NCBI RefSeq assembly: GCF_018861315.1
Contig: NZ_JAHLDL010000024.1
Coordinates: 1-64,000 of the forward strand
DNA from: Clostridium bowmanii
Lineage (GTDB): Bacteria; Bacillota; Clostridia; Clostridiales; Clostridiaceae
DNA length: 64,000 nt
Reading direction: 5' to 3'
The position numbers and the translations under genes are program-made. Below are positions 1 through 8,825 of this stretch, one piece after another (the first letter of the stretch is position 1; every line of letters starts with the position of its first letter). Below the pieces are notes generated by a model that saw nothing but the letters and a program-made list of their open reading frames with translations, had not been told where the DNA came from and ran no database searches.

Positions 1-71
1 AAAAGTTTAAAATCCTTTTTGTAAATATTTGTAAAACAAATGCAAATTTGTAAGTTTTTAATTCTGTAGAT

Positions 72-125
72 CTAAATTACGAATTGAAGTTCAATTTTAT
101 TACAAACAGGACATATTTTTTCCAT
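72..125 (-). CDS. Very short CxxC ORF (17 codons), possible gene remnant
   Basis: A GGAGG ribosome binding site (GGAGGTAGCGTT) stands directly before an ATG at 125. The reading frame gives a short peptide with the zinc-ribbon-like motif CPVCNK and stops at TAG after 17 codons. The strong start signal and the CxxC suggest the beginning of a small zinc-ribbon protein whose remainder has been lost or frameshifted. No clear continuation is seen in the other frames to position 1. It could also be a chance ORF. Confidence 0.25.
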   Translation of the reverse strand: MEKICPVCNKIELQFVI

Positions 126-225
126 AACGCTACCTCCAAATTTATTATCCTATTTATTTTTACCACTTTTTTATAAAATAATCTTAGTATGAAAAGCAAA
201 GATATTTTCTTAAAAATAAAATAAT

Positions 226-257
226 AGAACAAGCCTAACGTTAATTAAACTTGTTCT
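226..257 (-). terminator. Intrinsic terminator after the 275-775 gene
   Basis: Inverted repeat AGAACAAG / CTTGTTCT (226-233 and 250-257) with a 16-nt loop. On the minus strand it is followed by ATTATTTTATTTTT. It lies just downstream of the stop codon at 275. Confidence 0.6.
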
Positions 258-274
258 CTTTAAAATTTAAAGAA

Positions 275-775
275 TCATTTACATTTACAATCGTACTTTG
301 ATAAATTCAGCATGTTGTCAATTTTACATCTCAATACTTTTACTAGATCTTCAGAAATCTCATTGATTTCGTCAGTTAAATCTATAGCATCTTTTATTTG
401 TGAAGTATGTCCAAAATTTATACCCGCCAAATTTTTTGCAGCAGTTGAGTAATCAATAGATGCAAGAGATAGAGTATACAAAGTGTCTACTAATGGCCTT
501 ACATCATTTTCAAAATAAGCTCTTGCTTTAAAATCTAGTGGCAATCTGTCTACTTCATATTTCAAAATATTTATATTTACAGCCTTATCTGCCAATGATG
601 CAACATCAAAATTGTTAGTTGTTCCAACGGTCCCAGTTGTGTCAGAGGCATCAGGTACAGGCTGAGCAAGAGTGTCACCTTCATTCGGCATCTTATCTTG
701 ATTCTTGGAATTATATTTAAGTGTTTTTTTAATATGACTTTTTCTCTTCTCTGAATTTGATTTTTCCTCTCCCAT
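275..775 (-). CDS. Hypothetical protein with disordered N-terminus and Cys-rich end
   Basis: I do not recognise this 166-residue protein. Residues 1-55 are Lys/Ser/Asn/Thr rich and probably disordered. Residues 60-160 look like a helical domain (FKARAYFENDVRPLVDTLY, then an Asp/Glu-rich helix), and the protein ends in a small Cys/Lys motif (YDCKCK). No signal peptide or membrane segment is visible. It is a single gene with its own terminator downstream (226-257). The helical part could be a spore-associated or structural protein, but that is only a guess. Confidence 0.6.
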   Translation of the reverse strand: MGEEKSNSEKRKSHIKKTLKYNSKNQDKMPNEGDTLAQPVPDASDTTGTVGTTNNFDVASLADKAVNINILKYEVDRLPLDFKARAYFENDVRPLVDTLYTLSLASIDYSTAAKNLAGINFGHTSQIKDAIDLTDEINEISEDLVKVLRCKIDNMLNLSKYDCKCK

Positions 776-908
776 ATCTACTCCTAAATCCTATGATAAA
801 TGCAATAGACCTTCTATTAAATTATATAATCTAGCTACAAACTTTATTACACTTATTGTGATTTTTTTATGAGTAAAGTATTTTCTTTATCCTTATTTAG
901 AATTTTAA

Positions 909-2702
909 TTAAATTACAATATATTTTTCACACTTATTATAAACTTCATCGTCCCCTTGCACAGTCATAAGTGTTCCTTCTTCATTATATTCTTCTGAGT
1001 CCACCTTTGAACCTCTGTGCAAATATGCCACCATAGCTTGATCTGTGTATGGAATAAGCACCTTGATTTTTTTAAGCATATATGGAAGTTCTTCACAAGC
1101 TTCTTTCAATAACTCTTCCAAATTAGTACCATATTTAGCTGATATTTCTATACATTTTAAGTTTTTATATTTTTCTTTGAGCTTCAAAATGTTTTCTGGT
1201 GAGGCTTTATCAATCTTATTTAATAACAATATCATTGGCTTATCAATTACTGCAAGTTCTGTTAAAACCGCATCTACAGCCTCGATTTGTATCTCGGCAT
1301 TGTCTGAAGATGCATCTACAACATGCATAAGCAAATCTGAATACACCACTTCTTCAAGGGTTGATTTAAATGCTTCTACTAAGTCATGTGGAAGTTTTCT
1401 TATAAAACCTACAGTATCCGTTACTGCTGCCACACGATTGTCAGGTAATAATAGGGCTCTTGTTGTTACATCTAATGTTGCAAAAAGCATATCTGCTTCA
1501 AAAACCTTATCCTTTTGCACAATAGTTTTTAAAGCTGCTACCTCGCATAGTACATTTCTAAGTGTTGATTTACCAGAGTTAGTGTACCCAACTAAGGATA
1601 TTTTTGAAATGCTTTCGCGACTTCTCTTTTCTCTTTGTACATTTCTAGTGGTTCTTATTTTTTCTAATTCTTTGTTTAAATCAAAAATACCTTCTCTTAT
1701 TCGTCTTTTATCAATTTCTAGCTTTTTCTCTCCAGGACCCCTAGTTCCAATTCCTGCACCAGTTCTTGAAAGCATTGTCCCAAGTCCCGTTAAACGTGGT
1801 AGCCTATATTTTAATTGTGCAAGTTCAACTTGAATCTTGGCTTCACGAGTTTTAGCTCTTCGTGCAAATATTTCCAATATGAGTGTGGTTCTATCTATAA
1901 CCTTACACCCAAGCACTTCCTCCAGATTTCTGACTTGAGATCCTGATAATTCATCATCAAAAATAACTAAATTTGCTCTTAGTGCTTGCCTAATAACCGC
2001 TATTTCTTCTGCTTTACCGCTACCGATATATAGTGCTGCATCTATTTTATGTCTATTTTGCAGAATCATATCTACAGTTTCTACATTACATGCCTTTGCC
2101 AATTCCCGAAGCTCTAATAAATCCTCTTCACTTTCAATACCCACTAAAACAGCTCTCTCAGCATCATCTTCCATAATTTCACTTGTTTTCATTGCTTTTT
2201 CAATTTGTTTAACTTTGCCTATTACATCATATTCCAATATCTGATTTATATTTATAGGTCCTACTTCTTCTTCTATTAAAATATTATCTTCTATTACACA
2301 AAAGCCTACATTATATCTTATTTTTTCTTTTTCTGCTGCTACTCCAATAGCCACTATACAATCTAATTTTAATTTTATTAGTGCTGACATATCAAGAGCA
2401 GACAATCTAGAATTACCGTTTGGGTGAGTGTGTATTATTTTAACCCCAGATAATCGTCCTTCTCTTATGTCAATTATAGGCAGGTCAACTGAACTACTAT
2501 CACCAATTGCCATACTAATTATTTTACCTTTTCTATCGATAGCCGCACTGACTTCCCTTTCTAAATCCCTTGTTACCTCAACTAATATATCTACCAATTC
2601 TTCAGATAAAATACAATCTTTAGAAACTCTTATTTCACAAGCATTTTCTAATTTATTTAAAATTGAATTCTTAACCCCATCAACATTTCCATATATCATC
2701 AT
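909..2702 (-). CDS. hflX: GTPase HflX with N-terminal JAMM/MPN-like domain
   Basis: HflX is a ribosome-binding GTPase that splits or rescues stalled 70S ribosomes. At 597 residues this protein is about 170 longer than E. coli HflX (426). The HflX N-terminal domain starts near residue 184, with the GSGKAEEI motif around 228-235. The glycine-rich linker RGPGEKKLEIDKRRI follows at about 321-335, the P-loop GYTNSGKST at 372-380, then DTVGF (G3) and NKID (G4). The extra N-terminus carries HTHPNGNSRLSALD at 91-104. This matches the JAMM pattern HxH-x7-S-x2-D exactly, with Glu candidates at 48-50 before a strand typical of RadC/JAB folds. The start has GGAG five bases upstream; Met2 is an alternative. 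It is monocistronic as far as seen. Confidence 0.93.
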   Translation of the reverse strand: MMIYGNVDGVKNSILNKLENACEIRVSKDCILSEELVDILVEVTRDLEREVSAAIDRKGKIISMAIGDSSSVDLPIIDIREGRLSGVKIIHTHPNGNSRLSALDMSALIKLKLDCIVAIGVAAEKEKIRYNVGFCVIEDNILIEEEVGPININQILEYDVIGKVKQIEKAMKTSEIMEDDAERAVLVGIESEEDLLELRELAKACNVETVDMILQNRHKIDAALYIGSGKAEEIAVIRQALRANLVIFDDELSGSQVRNLEEVLGCKVIDRTTLILEIFARRAKTREAKIQVELAQLKYRLPRLTGLGTMLSRTGAGIGTRGPGEKKLEIDKRRIREGIFDLNKELEKIRTTRNVQREKRSRESISKISLVGYTNSGKSTLRNVLCEVAALKTIVQKDKVFEADMLFATLDVTTRALLLPDNRVAAVTDTVGFIRKLPHDLVEAFKSTLEEVVYSDLLMHVVDASSDNAEIQIEAVDAVLTELAVIDKPMILLLNKIDKASPENILKLKEKYKNLKCIEISAKYGTNLEELLKEACEELPYMLKKIKVLIPYTDQAMVAYLHRGSKVDSEEYNEEGTLMTVQGDDEVYNKCEKYIVI

Positions 2703-2751
2703 AAATCACTCCATTTCATTAATATTTAAATAATTTTTCTTATTGTTATAC

Positions 2752-2780
2752 TTGACAACTTTCTTATAATTTTATACTAT
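2752..2780 (+). promoter_or_regulatory. Sigma-A-type promoter of hpt
   Basis: TTGACA at 2752-2757 is followed by TATACT (2773-2778, spacer 15) or TACTAT (2775-2780, spacer 17). It lies 42-70 bases upstream of the proposed TTG start of hpt and diverges from hflX. Confidence 0.55.
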
Positions 2781-2821
2781 TAAAGGAATATTGTAAATAT
2801 ATAATGAGGGCGGGATTAACA

Positions 2822-3346
2822 TTGGATAATAAAAAAGTAAATATTCTTATATCTAAAGAGCAAATTGATGAAAGAGTTGAACAACTTGGCGCAGAAATTT
2901 CCAAAGATTATGATGGAAAGAAATTATATATTCTTTCATTACTCCGAGGGAGCTTTATATTTACTGCGGACCTTGTACGTAAAATTACTGTACCTACAAA
3001 AATAGGCTTTATGACAACTTCTAGCTATGGTGCAGATGAAGAGTCTAGCGGGTCAGTTAATATTATAAATGATATACCAGACAATATTTCTGGCTTTGAC
3101 GTATTAATAGTAGATGATATTGTTGATACTGGAATAACTATGGATTCCATTATGACTCGGGTTAAATCTTTAGGAGTTGCTAGTGTTAAATCTTGTGTAC
3201 TTTTAGATAAACATGAAAGAAGGAAAATTGATATAGTACCTGATTATTGTTGTTTTGAAATTCCTGATCTTTTTGTGGTAGGTTATGGACTAAATTATGG
3301 GGACTACTATAGAAATATACCTTATGTATTTAATTGGGAAGATTAA
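2822..3346 (+). CDS. hpt: Hypoxanthine(-guanine) phosphoribosyltransferase
   Basis: This purine salvage enzyme transfers phosphoribose from PRPP to hypoxanthine or guanine in the cytoplasm. The PRPP-binding loop VLIVDDIVDTGIT and the segment LSLLRGSFIF near the N-terminus are typical. An upstream ATG at 2804 is in frame, but it has no Shine-Dalgarno sequence, and GAGGGCGGG at 2806-2814 looks like the ribosome binding site of a TTG at 2822. That start gives 174 residues beginning (M)DNKKVNILISKEQI, the usual size and N-terminus for the family. The gene has its own promoter and a strong terminator. Confidence 0.93.
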   Translation: MDNKKVNILISKEQIDERVEQLGAEISKDYDGKKLYILSLLRGSFIFTADLVRKITVPTKIGFMTTSSYGADEESSGSVNIINDIPDNISGFDVLIVDDIVDTGITMDSIMTRVKSLGVASVKSCVLLDKHERRKIDIVPDYCCFEIPDLFVVGYGLNYGDYYRNIPYVFNWED

Positions 3347-3376
3347 GTAATTTTAAATATTTCATTTAAAAATGTT

Positions 3377-3433
3377 TTTAAACATAAAAAGAGTATGCAA
3401 TTTAATCAATTGCATACTCTTTTTATGTTTAAA
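3377..3433. terminator. Bidirectional terminator between hpt and yunB
   Basis: Perfect 26-bp inverted repeat (3377-3402 and 3408-3433) with a 5-nt loop TAATC. A-rich and T-rich ends sit on both sides of the GC core, so it can serve convergent hpt (+) and yunB (-). The right arm ends at the base before the yunB stop codon. Confidence 0.85.
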
Positions 3434-4111
3434 TTAATTATTACTACTATTCCCTAATTTAAAACCTGTGCCATTTAAATCTAACCCAATTGCAGTATTA
3501 GGTGTTTTCCCCACTATAATAGTTTCAGCAATCGGTATTTCATTGGCTACCTCAATATCATTGCTTCTCAATGGAATAATTACTCTAACCGTGGTTTTCA
3601 CTTTAACATAAATTTTATGCCTGGTTTGATTTATACCTGCACTTTCAAACTCAGAGGAATATTTAGTCTCTACAAGGCCTATCGGTTGCATATTTATTGT
3701 AATGCAAGGACCATAATATGACAAAATATTATTTCTTGTTATGTAACCTATCGGAATTTTAATACCTATTTCTCCTAATTTCATTAGTTCCTTTTGGGAT
3801 TCCAACGCAACATCACAGGCTATTTTATTCATTTTTAAAGTATCCGCTTTTAACATTACAATATTCCCCTCAGAATCTTTATCCACCCTTATAATTTCAT
3901 CATATTTAAATTGCTTAGAGTATTCATTTATAATTGCTCTATTAACAATCTCTGTAGCTTTTGCTCTCATTTCTGCATCTGCCACCGCCATTACGGTGGG
4001 CATTACGGTTCTATCAAAAATATATATGAAAATTGTAAAATTTATTATAATTATGGTTATAATTAATAATGCCCTATTTCTTATTTTATGTTTGATATTT
4101 ATTACCTCCAT
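3434..4111 (-). CDS. yunB: Sporulation protein YunB
   Basis: The 225 residues hold one N-terminal membrane segment (about 14-32, LLIITIIIINFTIFIYIF) followed by an extracytoplasmic domain. That domain has the pattern known from YunB (TVMAVADAEMRAKATEIVNRAI, then IPIG and the central GPCITINMQPIG). In Bacillus YunB is made in the mother cell under sigma-E and is needed for proper spore formation; that role is inferred here. The start is odd. ATG at 4111 has no Shine-Dalgarno sequence, while codons 1-3 (ATGGAGGTA) themselves contain GGAGG, eight bases before an ATC codon. Translation may therefore begin a few codons in. Confidence 0.85.
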   Translation of the reverse strand: MEVINIKHKIRNRALLIITIIIINFTIFIYIFDRTVMPTVMAVADAEMRAKATEIVNRAIINEYSKQFKYDEIIRVDKDSEGNIVMLKADTLKMNKIACDVALESQKELMKLGEIGIKIPIGYITRNNILSYYGPCITINMQPIGLVETKYSSEFESAGINQTRHKIYVKVKTTVRVIIPLRSNDIEVANEIPIAETIIVGKTPNTAIGLDLNGTGFKLGNSSNN

Positions 4112-4200
4112 AAAAGGTTATATGTTATTATATGTAACTGTATTAACTTGCAGAATTAAATACCTTATGAAAATGGATATTTTATATTAGTATAATTATA

Positions 4201-4209
4201 TGGTATAAT
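4201..4209 (+). promoter_or_regulatory. Extended -10 promoter of the class A PBP gene
   Basis: TGGTATAAT (TGN plus the perfect -10 TATAAT at 4204-4209) lies about 100 bases before the PBP start. No good -35 is seen, which is usual for extended -10 promoters. Confidence 0.45.
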
Positions 4210-4308
4210 ATTAAGAATAATTATAGTTAGATAGCATGAATTTTTTAGTGGAACATCTAGCGCATATTAATTGTCATCCACTCCAGAGAAATACAAGGAG
4301 GATTCACA

Positions 4309-6807
4309 ATGAACGATAAAGAAACTACGCAGAAAAAGAAGAAAAAAAGAACGGGTAAGAAAGTTTTTAAAACCCTCGTTTTTACTATTCTGTTTATAGC
4401 CTTAATAACTATTGTAGCTATGGGTGGAGTAGTCCTTGCTATGATTAAGACAGCGCCTGACTTAGATATCAATGCCTTTTTAAAATTAGATGAGCCCTCA
4501 ATATTATATGACAATTCTGGCAAGTATATGGACGAATACATCACCTCAGAAAAAAGAATTAATATATCTATTAATAACGTTCCATCTATTCTTAAAGATG
4601 CTTTTACAAGTATTGAGGATTCTAGATTTGACACTCACTCAGGCATTGACTTAAAAAGATTAGGCGGTGCTATATTTAATGATGTAAAAATTAAATTAAA
4701 GGGAAGTGACGAAAGTCTACAAGGTGCATCAACTATAACTCAGCAGTTGGTTAAATATAGAATGTTTTTAGAAGATTCTATAGAAAATAGAACATCTATA
4801 AAAAGAAAAGTTCAAGAAATTTCACTGTCACTTCAACTAGAAAAAGTTTTAACCAAACCTCAAATTTTAGAGGCTTATATGAACACCATTTATTTAGGTG
4901 GAAATGCTAATGGTGTAGAAGCAGCGGCGCAACAATATTTTGGTAAGTCTATTGGTAAACTAAGCTTAAAACAATCTGCTTTTATTGCAAGTGCAGCACA
5001 AAATCCTAGTCTTTCATATAGTTTGGCATATAAAGCATCTAAAACTAAAGCTGTTTTTAGCTCTAATAGAACTAAAGCTGTTCTTGAGACCATGTACAAA
5101 TATGGTAAAATTGATAAAAAACAACTTGATTCAGCTATGGCTGAAGAGTTAAAATTTAAATTTTCAACAAAAAATGCGAACAAAATGAACTTCGAGGCCT
5201 TCTCTAGACCTGTAATTCTTCAGGTTACTGAGGATTTAGTGAAAACACTTAACATTAGCAAAGAAGAAGCCCGCTCAATGATTATGTACGATGGATTAAA
5301 AATTACTACAACTATGGATAGGGCTCTCCAAAACAAATCGCAAACCCTAATCGACGATCCTATACAACCAGGAAAAACAAATAGCTATGATTATATATTC
5401 CCTAGAGATAGTAACCTTAAACTTAAGCAAGCAGATATCCAAGCTTCCTGTGTTATCATGGATTATCATACAGGTGAAGTTAAGACTATTATAGCCGGAC
5501 GTGGTGATGAAGGTCCTATGTCTTATAACAGGGCTGCGTCTAATGATTTTTTAAAAGCACCTGGCTCAAGCATTAAGCCTTTAACAGTATATAGTCCAGC
5601 TATTGATTCGAAAATAGCTACGGCCTCAACAATTATCGAAGATTCACCTGTGCCTGAAGCAATTGGAAAAAAATATGTTGCTCCGGGTAAAGCTTCTTAT
5701 GATCCTAGAAATTCACCGGATAAATATAGAGGATACTTAACTCTAAGAGATTGTTTAAAATATTCTGTTAACGTTGCAGCTGTGAAACTCGAGGATATGA
5801 TTAGTCTTAAGACTGGTGTTTCTTATGGTGAAAAATTTGGATTGCAACTAGATGAAACAGATAAAACCAGTATGTCCGCCATGGCCTTAGGTCAATTAGA
5901 TGGCGGTAGTTATAGGGGGACTAATCCTCTAACTATGGCAGCTGCATATGGTGTTTTTGGTAACAACGGAATGCGTACTACTCCAAGATTATATACTAAG
6001 GTAGTAGATAGATCTGGAAAAGTATTGCTAGCTACAAAATTTGAAGCAAAGTCTGTTTTATCGCCTCAAAGTGCTTATATAATGTATGATTTATTACAAG
6101 GCCCTGTAAGTCCAGGTGGTACTGGAACAAATGCTGTTTTTGGCAATATGCCAGTTAGAGGTAAAACTGGTACTTCATCTGATTCAAAGAACTTATGGTT
6201 TGTTGGGTTAACTCCATATTACTCAGCTGCTATTTGGATTGGAACAGATAATGGGTCTAAAATTCAAGATATGGGCAGTAATACTGCTGCCGCTTTATTA
6301 TGGGGTAAAATTATGAAAGAAGCCCATACTACTCTTCCAGTGACTAATGTACAAAGGCCTGCTGGTATATCCTCTTATTCAGTATCAAAGGATTCTGGCG
6401 ATATCCCTACTGAACTAACCTATGGAGATCCGAGAGGCAATAGAGCTTACTCTGAACTCTTTATTGATGGAACTCAGCCAACAACACTTGATAGCATACA
6501 TGTTTTGGCTAAAGTTACCAGAAGCCCTAGTGGTAATTATGTTCTTATCTCAGACTTTACACCAGCTGAAAAGATTGAAACAAGGATTTTTATAAGGAGA
6601 GATAATCCTAATGCGAATTTAGAAGACTCAGATTATGTATTACCAACAGCAGTTGATAACTTTTCACAGCAAATTGTAGTTCCGCCAGTTACGGTTCCAC
6701 CAGTAACTGAACCACCAGTTACTGATCCACCAGTAACTGATCCACCAGTTACCGATCCGCCAGTTACTGATCCAACCGTCACGGATCCACCTGTTACTAC
6801 CCCCTAA
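4309..6807 (+). CDS. pbpA: Class A penicillin-binding protein (PBP1A family)
   Basis: Bifunctional peptidoglycan glycosyltransferase/transpeptidase, 832 residues. A basic cytoplasmic N-terminus (KKKKKRTGKK) precedes one membrane anchor (about 20-46). The GT51 domain has the catalytic Glu103 in EDSRF and GASTITQQLVKYRMF at about 139-153. The transpeptidase domain has SSIK with the active Ser420, an SVN motif near 486, and the KTGTS box near 620. From about 793 the tail is a proline-rich PPVTD repeat, probably spanning or contacting the wall. The start is preceded by AAGGAGG. The gene is flanked by a promoter and a terminator, so it is likely monocistronic. Confidence 0.95.
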   Translation: MNDKETTQKKKKKRTGKKVFKTLVFTILFIALITIVAMGGVVLAMIKTAPDLDINAFLKLDEPSILYDNSGKYMDEYITSEKRINISINNVPSILKDAFTSIEDSRFDTHSGIDLKRLGGAIFNDVKIKLKGSDESLQGASTITQQLVKYRMFLEDSIENRTSIKRKVQEISLSLQLEKVLTKPQILEAYMNTIYLGGNANGVEAAAQQYFGKSIGKLSLKQSAFIASAAQNPSLSYSLAYKASKTKAVFSSNRTKAVLETMYKYGKIDKKQLDSAMAEELKFKFSTKNANKMNFEAFSRPVILQVTEDLVKTLNISKEEARSMIMYDGLKITTTMDRALQNKSQTLIDDPIQPGKTNSYDYIFPRDSNLKLKQADIQASCVIMDYHTGEVKTIIAGRGDEGPMSYNRAASNDFLKAPGSSIKPLTVYSPAIDSKIATASTIIEDSPVPEAIGKKYVAPGKASYDPRNSPDKYRGYLTLRDCLKYSVNVAAVKLEDMISLKTGVSYGEKFGLQLDETDKTSMSAMALGQLDGGSYRGTNPLTMAAAYGVFGNNGMRTTPRLYTKVVDRSGKVLLATKFEAKSVLSPQSAYIMYDLLQGPVSPGGTGTNAVFGNMPVRGKTGTSSDSKNLWFVGLTPYYSAAIWIGTDNGSKIQDMGSNTAAALLWGKIMKEAHTTLPVTNVQRPAGISSYSVSKDSGDIPTELTYGDPRGNRAYSELFIDGTQPTTLDSIHVLAKVTRSPSGNYVLISDFTPAEKIETRIFIRRDNPNANLEDSDYVLPTAVDNFSQQIVVPPVTVPPVTEPPVTDPPVTDPPVTDPPVTDPTVTDPPVTTP
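6682..6803 (+). repeat. 15-bp tandem repeat encoding PPVTD units
   Basis: About eight imperfect copies of a 15-base unit (ccaccagttactgat-like) at the 3' end of the PBP gene encode Pro-Pro-Val-Thr-(Asp/Glu/Val). Copies differ at synonymous positions, so the array is old or under coding selection. Copy number may vary between strains. Confidence 0.8.
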
Positions 6808-6821
6808 CACAAAATATAAAA

Positions 6822-6858
6822 CTACTATCAAATACAATTTTTGATAGTAGCTTTTTTT
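6822..6858. terminator. Bidirectional terminator between PBP and spoVAE
   Basis: Inverted repeat CTACTATCAAA / TTTGATAGTAG (6822-6832, 6840-6850) is followed on the plus strand by CTTTTTTT. On the minus strand it is followed by TTTTATATTTT. It serves both convergent genes. Confidence 0.85.
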
Positions 6859-7216
6859 ATCCTTTAGATTTAGGATTAAATATTAATGCCATAATATATC
6901 CAAAAAAGATTGCAGCAGTAATACCTCCTGCAGTACCTTTTATACCTCCTGTAAATGCCCCTATAAATCCAATCTCATCTACTTCCTTCATTACGCTTTT
7001 AGCTAAGCTATATCCAAACCCTGGAAGCGGAATACTTCCACCTGCTTTGCCATATTCAATCACCACATCATATATATTTAGTGCACCTAATATTACTCCG
7101 GCAGTTACAAATACAACTAATATTCTAGCTGGAGTTAATTTAGTGGTGTCCATAAGTATTTGACCTATTACACAAATCACCCCTCCAACTATAAAAGCCA
7201 TTATGTAATTATTCAT
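6857..7216 (-). CDS. spoVAE: Stage V sporulation protein AE
   Basis: A small integral membrane protein of 119 residues with about four hydrophobic segments, and the family segment GFGYSLAKSVMKEVDEIGFI. SpoVA proteins form the channel for dipicolinic acid in the spore inner membrane. The ATG directly follows the spoVAD stop codon, so translation is probably coupled. It is the last gene of the spoVAC-spoVAD-spoVAE unit and ends at the shared terminator at 6822. Confidence 0.93.
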   Translation of the reverse strand: MNNYIMAFIVGGVICVIGQILMDTTKLTPARILVVFVTAGVILGALNIYDVVIEYGKAGGSIPLPGFGYSLAKSVMKEVDEIGFIGAFTGGIKGTAGGITAAIFFGYIMALIFNPKSKG

Positions 7217-8233
7217 TTATTCACCCCCAAATTCTATTGAAACAGCATGTGCGATTCCAGGTATTGTCTCTCCTTGCAGAGATGAAGTTGTACTTAGAAG
7301 TGCACCTGTTGAAACTAGAAGTATCCTTTTAAATTTCCCCTTTAGCATATTTTTGTATAAGTAACCTGTTGCAACCACTGCTGAACATCCACAACCACTA
7401 CCGCCCGCATTAGTTCCTTGTTTTTCAGAATTAAAAATTTCCTCACCACAATCAATATAATTCCCCTTCATATCGTATTTATATTCTAAGAGCAATTCTT
7501 CTGTAAATTGCCTTCCTATCTTTCCCAGGTCTCCTGTAGCAATAATATCATAATCTGAAGGCTTTCTACCAGTATCCATGAAGTGTTGTTTAATAGTGTC
7601 TACAGCAGCAGGTGCCATGGAAACCCCCATATTATTTACATCTTTTATTCCATAGTCTTTAACTTTTCCAATTGTAACATGAGTAACACAAGGAAAATTA
7701 CCTTTTTTCCCTAAAACCATTGCACCTGAGCCTGTAACTGTCCATTGTGCTGTTGGAGCTCTCTGACTTCCCATTTCCAGTGGTAATCTATATTGTCTTT
7801 CAGCGGCAGAAAAATGTGATGAAGTAGCTGCTACAACATAATTAGCAAATCCTCCTTCCATTATCATTGCTCCCACACTTAAAGACTCTGCCATGGTTGA
7901 ACAAGCTCCATAAAGTCCTAGGAAGGGAATATTCAGCTCTCTAGCTGCAAAAGTTGAAGAAAATAATTGATTTAGTAAGTCTCCTGCTAATAAAAAATTT
8001 ATATCAGTTTCTTTTAGTTTTGCTTTTTTTATACTCTCCGATACTGCTGTATATAAAAGACTTGTTTCAGCTTTTTCAAAACTTTCTGTTCCATTCAGAT
8101 CATCTTCTAAGATTTTATCAAAATACTTTGCCAGTGGTCCCTGGCCTTCTTTTGGGCCAACTATATTATATGTACTAATAATTCTAGGTTTACTAACAAT
8201 TTCTACAGTTTGAACACCAATTCTTCTGCCCAT
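7217..8233 (-). CDS. spoVAD: Stage V sporulation protein AD
   Basis: 338 residues with a thiolase-like fold. GLYGACSTMAESLSVGAMI marks the region of the thiolase nucleophile, and there is a Gly-rich C-terminus (GTNAGGSGCGCSA). SpoVAD is the peripheral, dipicolinate-binding member of the SpoVA complex in the spore inner membrane. The start has GGTGGTGA upstream within the end of spoVAC. No signal peptide is seen, as expected. Confidence 0.95.
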   Translation of the reverse strand: MGRRIGVQTVEIVSKPRIISTYNIVGPKEGQGPLAKYFDKILEDDLNGTESFEKAETSLLYTAVSESIKKAKLKETDINFLLAGDLLNQLFSSTFAARELNIPFLGLYGACSTMAESLSVGAMIMEGGFANYVVAATSSHFSAAERQYRLPLEMGSQRAPTAQWTVTGSGAMVLGKKGNFPCVTHVTIGKVKDYGIKDVNNMGVSMAPAAVDTIKQHFMDTGRKPSDYDIIATGDLGKIGRQFTEELLLEYKYDMKGNYIDCGEEIFNSEKQGTNAGGSGCGCSAVVATGYLYKNMLKGKFKRILLVSTGALLSTTSSLQGETIPGIAHAVSIEFGGE

Positions 8234-8239
8234 TTTAAA

Positions 8240-8692
8240 TCACCACCTTAAAAAGTAATATAAAATTCCAACAATTACGGATGACCCAATCCCATATACT
8301 AAAACAGGTCCTGCAATTGTAAACATTTTAGCAGCTACACCAAAAACAAAACCTTCTTTTTTAAACTCCATGGCTGGTGCAACAATGGAGTTTGCAAAGC
8401 CCGTAATTGGAACAACAGAGCCTGCTCCTGCAAAATCGCCTAACTTATCATAAATACCAATACCTGTAAGTATAGCTCCTAAAAACACCATAACTATGGA
8501 AACATAAGTTCCTTTCTCATCCTTAGGCACACCCATTCGAGAAAAAAAGTCTCCGATAAATTGTCCAATTACACATATTGTTCCGCCCACCCAAAATGCA
8601 TTAAAACAATGTAGCAGTAGATTAGGCTTAGGGATTTTATTAGAATTAAGCTTATCAAATTTTTTCCTTATAGTTTTTTCTTCCACTTTCAT
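8240..8692 (-). CDS. spoVAC: Stage V sporulation protein AC
   Basis: A membrane protein of the SpoVA dipicolinate channel; SpoVAC is the mechanosensitive component in Bacillus. An ATG at 8710 is in frame, but the following codons contain AAGGAGG, which is clearly the ribosome binding site of the ATG at 8692 (start MKVEEK). That gives 150 residues with about five hydrophobic segments and the motif GAGSVVPITGFANSIVAPA. It is first in the spoVACDE operon. In other spore formers the operon uses sigma-G; I found no convincing sigma-G promoter upstream. Confidence 0.93.
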   Translation of the reverse strand: MKVEEKTIRKKFDKLNSNKIPKPNLLLHCFNAFWVGGTICVIGQFIGDFFSRMGVPKDEKGTYVSIVMVFLGAILTGIGIYDKLGDFAGAGSVVPITGFANSIVAPAMEFKKEGFVFGVAAKMFTIAGPVLVYGIGSSVIVGILYYFLRW

Positions 8693-8825
8693 AGATCTTC
8701 CTCCTTGCATTTCTCGATAGAAATAGCAAATATTAATTAAATTATGTTATCCATATAAAATATTTTGAGTGCTTATATATTGTTTGCAATAATATGATTT
8801 TTAGTCAAAAAAAAATAAGATGCAT

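Noticed and set aside
1045-1833. 262-codon plus-strand frame opposite hflX
   Set aside because: It lies wholly within hflX with no start signal; it is a mirror frame of a well conserved gene.
8693-8825. Sigma-G promoter before spoVAC
   Set aside because: I looked for a GMATA-like -35 and a CATNNTA-like -10 at the proper distance. CATAATT is present but the -35 is not convincing.
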